Notes under the pieces: model-generated
Told to the model about the DNA's origin: nothing
What the model saw: the letters and a program-made list of their open reading frames with translations, nothing else
Databases searched by the model: none
Part shown: positions 34,156 through 41,176 of the stretch, one piece after another
Layout: every line of letters starts with the position of its first letter
Position numbering within the stretch: the first letter of the stretch is position 1
From: Candidatus Parcubacteria bacterium
GTDB taxonomy: Bacteria; Patescibacteriota; Minisyncoccia; Phycocordibacterales; Phycocordibacteraceae
Assembly (NCBI GenBank): GCA_021731495.1
Contig: JAKFXG010000007.1
Span: forward strand, 1 to 41,771
Direction: 5' to 3'
Length of the DNA stretch: 41,771 nt
Translations under genes and position numbers: made by a program

Positions 34156-34300
34156 GCAAAATGATACTAGTGTGAAAGCGAAAACCACCCCAGCGGGTGG
34201 TTTTCTAAGCTTCAGCATCCGTTTTTGGCATTGCCTTCGGCAAAGAATGCCAAAAGCCGGCACGGATACCTACGCTACTTTCACACTAGTATCATTTTGC
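34156..34300. repeat. 145-bp element with 23-bp perfect terminal inverted repeats
   Basis: Positions 34156-34178 and 34278-34300 are exact reverse complements. Between them are two internal hairpins: one with AAACCACC/GGGTGGTTT followed by a T-run (plus-strand terminator), and one nested structure at about 34215-34268 with ATCCGT/ACGGAT outside, GGCATT/AATGCC inside and a TTCG-containing tip. It lies exactly between the convergent rpsR and efp genes. It could be a bidirectional terminator, a MITE-like repeat, or both. No clear target-site duplication is visible. Confidence 0.85.
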
Positions 34301-34304
34301 TTAC

Positions 34305-34880
34305 CTATGATTTCGTGACGCGCTCAGTGTATTCGCCCGAGTCAGTATTGATACGGATGATGTCGCCTGTATTGATAAACAAGGGAACATTGACCTTTGC
34401 GCCGGTGACAAGCTCAACAAGCTTCGTGCCTCCCGAGACCGTATTGCCTTTTACTGCGGGAGGAGCGTCCTTCACTGCGAGCTCTACTTTTACCGGTATC
34501 TTGATCGTCATCGGTCTCTCTTCGTAGGTGAGCACTTCAACGGATGCGTTTGGACTAAGCCACTGTACCTTGTTGTGTACCGAATCTTCCGGAAATGAAA
34601 AGCGATTCTTCGGGTTACCTTCTTCGGCGAACCAACTTTCTCCTCGATTGGTGTAGAGGTACTGTGCCTGTATTTTCCCGGTATCGGCCTCGGTGACGGT
34701 TTCATTTTGGTGAAAGGAGATCTCAACGACCTTTCCGCCAACGAGCTGGCGCAATTTGGTCTGGTTTACAGGCTTACGCATCTGCATACGGAAAATATGC
34801 GATGAAAGAACCTCATACGGCTCGTTATTGTAATTAATGATGGTCTTGGGGAGGATTTCGTTATACGACAGTACGGCCAT
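34305..34880 (-). CDS. efp: translation elongation factor P, with non-standard tip loop
   Basis: A 191-residue EF-P with three beta-barrel domains; it relieves ribosome stalling at polyproline. The N-terminal LSYNEILPKTIINYNNEPYEVL, LRQLVGGKVVE and the late VPLFINTGDIIRINTDSGEYTERV are all diagnostic. The usual tip loop KPGKGQA, bearing the lysine or arginine modified in most bacteria, is replaced here by RMQMRKP, so the standard modified position aligns with Met. It is transcribed convergently with rpsR. TATAAC lies about 30 nt upstream of the start on its strand. Confidence 0.93.
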   Translation of the reverse strand: MAVLSYNEILPKTIINYNNEPYEVLSSHIFRMQMRKPVNQTKLRQLVGGKVVEISFHQNETVTEADTGKIQAQYLYTNRGESWFAEEGNPKNRFSFPEDSVHNKVQWLSPNASVEVLTYEERPMTIKIPVKVELAVKDAPPAVKGNTVSGGTKLVELVTGAKVNVPLFINTGDIIRINTDSGEYTERVTKS

Positions 34881-34989
34881 GGTGCTGAAACTTAATCTTG
34901 ATAAAAATCGTTATAAAAAGTACCCCATGAGATAACAAATCTAGGGCGTGGGGGCGGGCTGAGGTTATTTCTCAAATCGCTTATTCCAT

Positions 34990-35005
34990 AGAACTCAAGA
35001 GTTCT
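34990..35005. promoter_or_regulatory. inverted repeat in the sigma-factor promoter region
   Basis: AGAACTC and GAGTTCT flank AA at 34990-35005, overlapping where a -35 box would fall for the TATGCT (35025-35030) box of the sigma-factor gene. It could be a regulator-binding site. Confidence 0.4.
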
Positions 35006-35040
35006 TATCTCACGGGGATTCATGTATGCTATCAGACATA

Positions 35041-35625
35041 ATGAGTTTTTCAAGCCTCGCTGAAGACATGAGCGTTCTGGGAGATGCCGACATACTGGCG
35101 CGCTCAAAGAAGGAGCCTCAGCTCTTTACCATTCTTGTGCGTCGCTATGAGGCTCCTTTATTGCGCCGTGCACGGACGATACTGAAGAATCCTGAGGACG
35201 CTGAGGAAGCAGTGCAAGATGCCTTCACGAAAATGTACCTCTACGCGGATAAGTACCATCCACAGGAGGGGGCGAGCTTTTCTTCGTGGGCATACACGAT
35301 CCTTAACCGCGTTGCCTATACAAAGTATCGCGTGCAGAGCATCGAGCGAGGCAAACGTGCCGAGCTTCTTCCAGAGCACTATGAGTCATTGCCGGATGCG
35401 CGCGCTGAGTTTCTCGAGGATCTCTCAGTGCGCAATGAAGTGATTGCGGCCCTCTCAAAGCTTCCTGAGATGGCGGCAAAGATATTGCGGTTGCAATTCA
35501 TAGAGGGAAAAACGCAAGAAGAGATCGCCGCATCAGAGCAGCTTTCCATCCCCGCGGTCAAAACACGCGTACATCGGGCAAAGAAATTATTTAAACAAGC
35601 GTATGACGAGCAACACTATGGATAA
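35041..35625 (+). CDS. sigma-70 family (ECF-like) RNA polymerase sigma factor
   Basis: A 194-residue sigma factor with only regions 2 and 4, the ECF layout. Region 2 includes FTILVRRYEAPLLRRART and DAEEAVQDAFTKMYLYADKY, and region 4 has LPEMAAKILRLQFIEGKTQEEIA and a helix-turn-helix in LSIPAVKTRVHRAKKLF. ATG35041 is used, 10 nt after the -10-like box; ATG35026 is possible. The next gene encodes a small membrane protein, a common place for an anti-sigma factor. Its regulon is unknown. Confidence 0.93.
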   Translation: MSFSSLAEDMSVLGDADILARSKKEPQLFTILVRRYEAPLLRRARTILKNPEDAEEAVQDAFTKMYLYADKYHPQEGASFSSWAYTILNRVAYTKYRVQSIERGKRAELLPEHYESLPDARAEFLEDLSVRNEVIAALSKLPEMAAKILRLQFIEGKTQEEIAASEQLSIPAVKTRVHRAKKLFKQAYDEQHYG

Positions 35626-35944
35626 CACCTCTACCATCGAACGTATTGTGATGCGCCGGGTCCACCTTATTCGTGTGCTGCGGTTCGTCATATCAGGTGG
35701 CGCGCTCTCGATGCTCGTATCTACGCTTGCGCTGTGGGGTATTGGGAGGGAAGTCTGGGTCGCCCGCGTGCTGCAAAACGCCCCGGCGAATCTATTGGAT
35801 GTCCCGGGTTTCTACCTCGCCGCATTCAGTCACACGCACGTCGTTGTGCAGGTACTAACGCTCCTTGTGGGTGCGTCGTTCTGTTACCTCGCCTATGAGG
35901 TCGTTCGAGTGGCTGCTTTCCTTACCAACGCGAGGCGAGTTTAA
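35618..35944 (+). CDS. small two-helix membrane protein, possible sigma-factor partner
   Basis: A 108-residue protein with two hydrophobic helices (about residues 20-42 and 75-100) joined by an exterior loop containing [16 protein letters not shown]. Its ATG35618 overlaps the sigma-factor stop, so the two are translationally coupled. Position and topology suggest an anti-sigma-like regulator, but no zinc anti-sigma motif or other family mark is seen. ATG35603 is an alternative. Its stop overlaps the recA stop on the other strand (35941-35944). Confidence 0.75.
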   Translation: MDNTSTIERIVMRRVHLIRVLRFVISGGALSMLVSTLALWGIGREVWVARVLQNAPANLLDVPGFYLAAFSHTHVVVQVLTLLVGASFCYLAYEVVRVAAFLTNARRV

Positions 35945-36987
35945 CCCTCTGCGAGTTTTGTCTTGATTTGTTTGAGGAGTTCCTTTGAAACGTCTTTGTT
36001 CTCACGGAGAAAAGTACGGGTCGCATCATACCCAACGCCAAGCTTCGTCTCACCCATTCTGTACGTAGCCCCAGACTTCGCCATAAGGTCGAACTTCTCG
36101 CCAAGCGCGATGAGTTCCCCTTCACGGCTAATACCTTCGTTATAAAGGAGATCAAACTCGGTCGTTTTGAAGGGGGCCGCAACTTTATTTTTCACCACCT
36201 TCACCCGTACGCGCCCGCCGACGACTTCTTCACCTTTCTTGATGCTCGCGATACGGCGGATATCGAGGCGCACTGAGGTGTAAAACTTTAGCGCCTTACC
36301 GCCCGGGGTCGTCTCCGGATTGCCGAACATGACGCCTATCTGCATGCGGATCTGGTTGATAAATATGACGATGGTCTTGCTTCGAGCGGCTATGGCGGTG
36401 AGTTTACGGAGCGCCTGACTCATGAGGCGCGCCTGCTTGCCCATGTGCTGCTGGCCCATCTCTCCCTCAATTTCGTCTTTCGGTGTGAGTGCCGCCACAG
36501 AGTCGACAACGATGACGTCGACGTTTCCGCTTCTGACGAGGCTCTCGACGATGTCGAGCGCCTGCTCGCCCGTGTCCGGTTGGGAGATGAGCAACTCAGG
36601 AAGCTTCACGCCGATGCGTCGAGCGTACTCCGGATCAAGCGCATGTTCAGCATCGACGAATGCCGCGATGCCGCCCGCTTTCTGAGCTTCGGCAATGACA
36701 TGGAGTGCGAGCGTCGTCTTGCCGCTTGACTCAGGCCCGAATATTTCGATGATACGTCCACGGGGAAGACCCCCGACACCGAGTGCGGCGTCGAGTCCGA
36801 TGGAACCTGTCGAAATGGTCGGTATCCTTTGCGGGGTTCCGGCACCATACGTCGTAATCGATTCGTCGCCGAATTTGGTGCGGATCTCTTTCAGAGCCTG
36901 CTCGATTGATTTCTGTCTCTCGCTTTTGTCATCGCTTGCAGCGGTGATAGTTTTAAGCACTTTCTCTTTCTTCGGTTTGAAGGCCAT
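35941..36987 (-). CDS. recA: recombinase RecA
   Basis: A 348-residue RecA, the strand-exchange protein of homologous recombination. The Walker A motif GPESSGKT is at residues 84-91, the MAW region and catalytic E appear in [12 protein letters not shown], Walker B in [10 protein letters not shown], and loop L2 in [16 protein letters not shown]. Length is normal; a basic and acidic N-terminal extension of about 15 residues precedes the core. It follows ftsK and a small gene on the minus strand. recO and ssb, which help load RecA, are also in this window. Confidence 0.98.
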   Translation of the reverse strand: MAFKPKKEKVLKTITAASDDKSERQKSIEQALKEIRTKFGDESITTYGAGTPQRIPTISTGSIGLDAALGVGGLPRGRIIEIFGPESSGKTTLALHVIAEAQKAGGIAAFVDAEHALDPEYARRIGVKLPELLISQPDTGEQALDIVESLVRSGNVDVIVVDSVAALTPKDEIEGEMGQQHMGKQARLMSQALRKLTAIAARSKTIVIFINQIRMQIGVMFGNPETTPGGKALKFYTSVRLDIRRIASIKKGEEVVGGRVRVKVVKNKVAAPFKTTEFDLLYNEGISREGELIALGEKFDLMAKSGATYRMGETKLGVGYDATRTFLRENKDVSKELLKQIKTKLAEG

Positions 36988-37024
36988 AAAATATAGTTAG
37001 TAGGGAATAGGTTATAGGGGATAG

Positions 37025-37348
37025 TCAGGGAATGAAAATAGAACGTGTGGCAGTGACCCTCCTCCCGAAGCGGTCGGTAGCTACAAAGGTAAGTATAGAA
37101 CCTCCTTGAGGAAAGGTAAGGGTTGACGAAAAGCCGCCACCCTGGTCGCGAAAAAGGGGCGCGCCGTCAAGCGTGAGAGCAGCTGCGCGAACCACTCTAC
37201 CTTTAATGGTCACAAGACCTCCCGGGAAAGAAGCATTATCGGCAGGGGATTCAATGGAGAGTGATGGTCCGGCCACGAGCGGCCATGCTTCGATACTTCC
37301 ATACCCCGCAAGAATAAGCAGAACCGCAATGATGAGGTATTTAATCAT
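37025..37348 (-). CDS. small exported protein with Ig-like beta domain
   Basis: A 107-residue protein with an N-terminal hydrophobic helix (residues 4-22) and a single beta-sandwich with LSIESPADNASFPGGLVTIKGRV, resembling glucodextranase-B/Ig-like domains found on envelope proteins. It starts 8 nt after ftsK ends, so it belongs to the same transcript, and its product is presumably held on the outer face of the membrane. Function unknown. Confidence 0.75.
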   Translation of the reverse strand: MIKYLIIAVLLILAGYGSIEAWPLVAGPSLSIESPADNASFPGGLVTIKGRVVRAAALTLDGAPLFRDQGGGFSSTLTFPQGGSILTFVATDRFGRRVTATRSIFIP

Positions 37349-37356
37349 CTCTCCCG

Positions 37357-39600
37357 TCAGAAGACCTCTTCGTCATCTTTGACGCTACTAAGAGTCGGCA
37401 GCTCGGTCTGCCTGCCTGCGGCCGCAGCAGTGAGAACTTCTCGCGGCTTCGACCCGTCAGCGCTACCGATAACACCCTTTGCTTCAAGCACATCCATAAG
37501 CCGCGCCGCTCGAGAGTATCCGATCTTCAGCTTGCGTTGCAGATACGATGTCGAGGCGCGTCCGGCTTCCTCGACTGCCGTACGGGCATCCTCATAGAGA
37601 TCATCGTCAATATCGTCATCATCGAAATTCCCGTTAGCTAATCCAATAACGTCATTTGCTTCCGCAGGGGAGCTTGTGCCGCTTCCGCCGAAATCGATAC
37701 TTGAGAGGTCTCCTGCATTATGACTCTTGATGTAGCTCACTACTTTCTTTACCTCGCTCTCGCTGATATAGGCCGTCTGAATACGCACGGGTTTCTGCAT
37801 TTCGCTCGAAAGATAGAGCATGTCGCCGGCGCCGAGGAGCGATTCTGCACCAGAGCCATCCAAGATAGTGCGGGAGTCTATCTGCGAAGCGACTTGGAGC
37901 GCCATGCGGGTAGGCACATTGGCTTTGATGAGGCCCGTGATGACGTTTACCGACGGACGTTGCGTGGAGAGTACCAAATGAATGCCGACGGCGCGCGACA
38001 TTTGCGCGAGGCGGACGATAGAGGCCTCAAGTTCTCGTGGGTAGCTCTGCATGATGTCCGCGAGTTCGTCGATGACGATGACGATATAGGGGAGCGCCTC
38101 AGGCATCTCTTCGGCGCCTTTCTTTTTCGCTGGCTCAAACACGGTCGCATGGTAGGAACCTATGTCACGTACTTTTTCCGCCTCAAGAATATTGTAGCGG
38201 CGCTCCATCTCCTTTGCCGCCCACTTAAGCGAAAAGATCGCTTTCTTTGGGTCGGTGATGACAGGCGTGAGTAGGTGGGGAATGCCGTTGTACGCGGTGA
38301 GCTCCACGCGCTTCGGGTCGATCATGATGAACCTCAATTGGTTCGGACCGTTCCGGTAGAGCAGGGAGGTGATGATTGCATGGATAGCGACCGATTTTCC
38401 TGATCCGGTTGCGCCGGCGACAAGCCCGTGCGGCATTTTTGCGATATTGACATAATGCGGTGTCCCCGTGATATCCCGGCCAAGTGCAGCGAGGAGCGGT
38501 TTGTCACTGTCGCTCCACTGGGGCGCCGCGAGAATACCACCAAGACCGACCATTGCTTTAACGGTATTGGGCACTTCGATACCAACGAGAGATTTGCCCG
38601 GGATGGGAGCCTCGATGCGCACCGGGTGTGCGGCAAGGGCAAGCTCGAGATTGTTTGCAAGAGAGACTATTTTTGAGAGCCGCACCCCCTCCGCAGGCTT
38701 CACGGCATAACGGGTCACCGTCGGACCTACCGAGACTTCGTCCATCTCGAGATTGATGCCGAAGTTTTGGAACGTGCGTTTGATGATGTTCGCATTCGCT
38801 TTAATATCTCCTACTCCCGGCTTTCCATGATCGGCACCAAGGATAGAGAGCGGCGGGGCGTCATACTCGGCATCAAAGTTCGCTATACCGGTCCCCTGCG
38901 CGCCCGTTGTGCGATTGAACACATTCACCACCGGTTCATGGTCTGGTTTAGGAGGGCTTCCGGCGTCCTCGTCTTGGCCATCCGATACATACTCCTCACC
39001 CTCTTCGGGGATGCCAACGACAGCAAGCTCGTCATCCTCGGAAAATTCTTCATCGCGCCCTTTGCGCGAGCGCAGGCGCTCCCAGAGCGACAGCACGTTC
39101 TCGCTCAGAAGCGCTCCCACCGCCTCAAGGTCGCTCACGATGGCGGCGCCGATGGAAATGGTCGCCAGCAAAAGCACAAACGCTCCCCAGAAGCCGAAGA
39201 ATCCTGAAAGCATCCCACCCCCCCATTCACCGAGCATTCCGCCGAAATGCGTATCGGGGAAGAGTCCGGCGAAAGCAAGTATGGAGGCGCAAATGACAAG
39301 GATGCCGGAGGTGGTCAGTGGCGTGAGTACCGGCCGGCCGAATCCTGCGTAGAGACCAACTGAGATCAAAGCGATTGGGAGAAGGAATGCGCCAATACCG
39401 ACGATCGCATAGCTCGCGGTGAACGCTGCGGTGCCCACGGGTCCTGCTGCGCCGAATAGCGCGAGGGTAAGCAGGACGCCTGCGGCAAGCAATACGATGG
39501 CAGAGGCATAGCGAATGAGCACATCGTATTCACGGACGTTCTCATCACGTGCACGACTACGCCGAGCGCCATTGCCGTTCTTTCCTTTTCCGCGACTCAT
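37357..39600 (-). CDS. ftsK: DNA translocase FtsK/SpoIIIE
   Basis: A 747-residue hexameric DNA pump that clears chromosome DNA from the division site. The N-terminal 160 residues hold about four membrane helices. A short acidic linker follows, then the motor: Walker A GATGSGKSVAIH, Walker B YIVIVIDELADIM, STQRPSVNVITGLIKANVPTR, and a C-terminal gamma winged-helix domain (STSYLQRKLKIGYSRAARLMDVLE) that reads DNA polarity signals. ATG39600 follows a TACAAT box after 13 nt; in-frame ATGs at 39612 and 39645 are upstream alternatives. The linker is short compared with E. coli FtsK, similar to SpoIIIE. Confidence 0.97.
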   Translation of the reverse strand: MSRGKGKNGNGARRSRARDENVREYDVLIRYASAIVLLAAGVLLTLALFGAAGPVGTAAFTASYAIVGIGAFLLPIALISVGLYAGFGRPVLTPLTTSGILVICASILAFAGLFPDTHFGGMLGEWGGGMLSGFFGFWGAFVLLLATISIGAAIVSDLEAVGALLSENVLSLWERLRSRKGRDEEFSEDDELAVVGIPEEGEEYVSDGQDEDAGSPPKPDHEPVVNVFNRTTGAQGTGIANFDAEYDAPPLSILGADHGKPGVGDIKANANIIKRTFQNFGINLEMDEVSVGPTVTRYAVKPAEGVRLSKIVSLANNLELALAAHPVRIEAPIPGKSLVGIEVPNTVKAMVGLGGILAAPQWSDSDKPLLAALGRDITGTPHYVNIAKMPHGLVAGATGSGKSVAIHAIITSLLYRNGPNQLRFIMIDPKRVELTAYNGIPHLLTPVITDPKKAIFSLKWAAKEMERRYNILEAEKVRDIGSYHATVFEPAKKKGAEEMPEALPYIVIVIDELADIMQSYPRELEASIVRLAQMSRAVGIHLVLSTQRPSVNVITGLIKANVPTRMALQVASQIDSRTILDGSGAESLLGAGDMLYLSSEMQKPVRIQTAYISESEVKKVVSYIKSHNAGDLSSIDFGGSGTSSPAEANDVIGLANGNFDDDDIDDDLYEDARTAVEEAGRASTSYLQRKLKIGYSRAARLMDVLEAKGVIGSADGSKPREVLTAAAAGRQTELPTLSSVKDDEEVF

Positions 39601-39794
39601 ATATAGGCCCATTGTAACACTCGGTTTACGGATAGCAGAAAACATCTAGTGGAGAGGTCTTGTCACCCTAGTTTCGGGCACAGAACCACTGTCCTCTATG
39701 GGTGGAAACAACTCACCTCCCAACGATCTTATTCGATCAAAAAGCGTTCCGCCATCGACCTAAAAGACAATACCAACGAGGCCAGTGTAGGGGC

Positions 39795-39822
39795 TTGCAC
39801 GCGATTCTCACGGACGTATACT
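39795..39822 (+). promoter_or_regulatory. promoter and possible operator for the HTH gene
   Basis: TTGCAC (39795-39800) and TATACT (39817-39822) are 16 nt apart. ATACT (39818-39822) and AGTAT just before the ATG form an inverted repeat overlapping the -10 region, a plausible operator for self-regulation. Confidence 0.5.
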
Positions 39823-39834
39823 GTCCGATATAGT

Positions 39835-40632
39835 ATGAGCCACGGACGATCAGATATAAGACATACAACTGAAATCAGGCAAACGCAACTGAAAGGGAAG
39901 GATGTGCATCTTGAGGATTTTGTCCTAGAAAAAAGCATATTTAATAACATATTTGAAAAGGACATACGGAGAGTATTTATATATAAAAAAGCCGAGCGTC
40001 TCGCAAAAGCTATCCATCTTATTACGCCAGCCTTTAGTGAATCAGTGTCCCTTAGGAACCGAATAAACGCCATTGCCGTTGGACTCGTGGATGCGGCGAT
40101 ACTCCCTCCGTCTACGGCGCGCACGGCTCTTTCTCGGGAACTTCTTGCACTTTCGAGCCTACTCTCGATAGCGCGCACGGGCGGCCTGCTCTCTTTTATG
40201 AACGCCGAACTCATTAGCCACGAGGCGCATTCATTGCTTCAAGAAGTTGCCGCGTACGAGGAGCCGAGACTCTTTCTCGATGAGGCGCCGACACTTTCCA
40301 GCCTTGCCAAAAAAGCCCTTTCTCGAAGCTCAACGGGTTCGGTACACTCGTCAAAACATCCGGTACGCGACAACCATCCCGTTGGAGGAGGCCAAGCCAA
40401 TAAAAGACATATAAAGGACAACACTGGTGTATCAGACATACATGTAAAGGACAGACGAGAGGCTGTTTTGTCCGTTATAAGGAGTAAAGAGAAGGCGAGT
40501 ATAAAGGACATCTCGACACTTATTCGTGACGTTTCCGAAAAGACTATCCAGCGCGAACTTCTCGCACTCATTGCGGCGGGGATAGTCTTGAAGCAGGGTG
40601 AGCGCCGTTGGAGCACCTATTCACTCGTATAG
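39835..40632 (+). CDS. helix-turn-helix protein of unknown function
   Basis: A 265-residue protein. The first part is charged; the middle (about residues 60-150) is a helical domain beginning IFEKDIRRVFIYKKAERLAKAI with a patterned leucine-rich bundle and TARTALSRELLALSSLL; a low-complexity linker with HPVRDNHPVGGG follows; and the C terminus is a winged-helix domain (REAVLSVIRSKEKASIKDIST, then EKTIQRELLALIAAGIVLKQGERRWSTYSLV). It probably binds DNA as a regulator and may control itself, as the promoter contains an inverted repeat. I do not recognise the family. It is divergent from ftsK. Confidence 0.78.
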   Translation: MSHGRSDIRHTTEIRQTQLKGKDVHLEDFVLEKSIFNNIFEKDIRRVFIYKKAERLAKAIHLITPAFSESVSLRNRINAIAVGLVDAAILPPSTARTALSRELLALSSLLSIARTGGLLSFMNAELISHEAHSLLQEVAAYEEPRLFLDEAPTLSSLAKKALSRSSTGSVHSSKHPVRDNHPVGGGQANKRHIKDNTGVSDIHVKDRREAVLSVIRSKEKASIKDISTLIRDVSEKTIQRELLALIAAGIVLKQGERRWSTYSLV

Positions 40633-40633
40633 T

Positions 40634-40656
40634 AATACAAGGTTGAACCTTGTATT
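40634..40656. repeat. perfect 11-bp palindrome after the HTH gene
   Basis: Positions 40634-40644 and 40646-40656 are exact complements around one G. It is followed by TATTCACC rather than a T-run. It may be a terminator or a regulator site. Confidence 0.55.
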
Positions 40657-40663
40657 CACCGAA

Positions 40664-40686
40664 CTTGGACATTAGTGATGTCCAAG
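40664..40686. repeat. 9-bp hairpin
   Basis: CTTGGACAT and ATGTCCAAG pair around TAGTG. It lies just upstream of a strong promoter-like sequence. A role as terminator for the HTH gene or as an operator is possible. Confidence 0.5.
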
Positions 40687-40702
40687 ATGCAGGTCAGCAG
40701 TT

Positions 40703-40731
40703 TTGACTTCGAGGAATGTTTTTGCTAGTAT
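40703..40731 (+). promoter_or_regulatory. strong sigma-70-like promoter in intergenic DNA
   Basis: TTGACT (40703-40708) and TAGTAT (40726-40731) are 17 nt apart. It points into about 430 nt with no convincing gene before the last protein. It may drive a non-coding RNA or a long leader for the last gene. Confidence 0.6.
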
Positions 40732-40922
40732 ATGTTCGTGGTAGCAACTGCGTCATAGGGCGAATAAAAGACTGGGAACGGTCTATTTTCCGTGCCTAAT
40801 TCCTAGCTGTTATCCACACCGTCGAAATCGGAAATGCTTGCCTCCGCTATATACTTGACCTACTCCTTGCGGGGACTCTTTCGTTTCCGAAGGGGCGTAC
40901 TTTGATAACTGAATAGTGAGTA
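40732..40922. other. non-coding intergenic segment with no recognised gene
   Basis: This stretch has small potential hairpins and AT-rich boxes, for example CTATATACTTGACC near 40849, but no supported reading frame. I could not match it to tmRNA, RNase P, 6S or SRP RNA. Together with the downstream inverted repeat it forms the main gap in the window. Confidence 0.4.
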
Positions 40923-41027
40923 GTCCAGCCCCAGTTTCGTAACGGGATTCCATTTTTTTGTTGGGACATACGAAACAAAACGATAGAAATCAGTCGTGGC
41001 GATTGCGTTACGAAACTGGGGCTGGAC
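40923..41027. repeat. 105-bp element with 21-bp perfect terminal inverted repeats
   Basis: Positions 40923-40943 and 41007-41027 are exact reverse complements (22 bp counting G40944 with C41006). The 62-nt interior is T- and A-rich. It could be a terminator, a miniature inverted-repeat element, or a regulator of the following gene. Confidence 0.8.
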
Positions 41028-41080
41028 ATTACCCTTACCAGCTAACCCATGGCGTACTGGTCGATACCGTGCGCTGTGGG

Positions 41081-41128
41081 GTAGTGTGAAAGTGAACGTG
41101 CTCTCGTAAATAAGTAGTGTGAACGTGC
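41081..41128. repeat. pair of imperfect direct repeats
   Basis: GTAGTGTGAAAGTGAACGTG (41081-41100) and GTAGTGTGAACGTGC (41114-41128) share most of their sequence, differing by a small insertion. They lie in the presumed control region of the last gene. Confidence 0.5.
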
Positions 41129-41176
41129 GAACCAAACTTAATTATTATGTGCTTCTTAAATTCATTAACAATCGTT

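Noticed and set aside
34168-41092. An 11-mer TAGTGTGAAAG shared by the 34156 repeat and the 41081 direct repeat
   Set aside because: An 11-base match across 41 kb is not strong evidence of common origin and the flanks differ.
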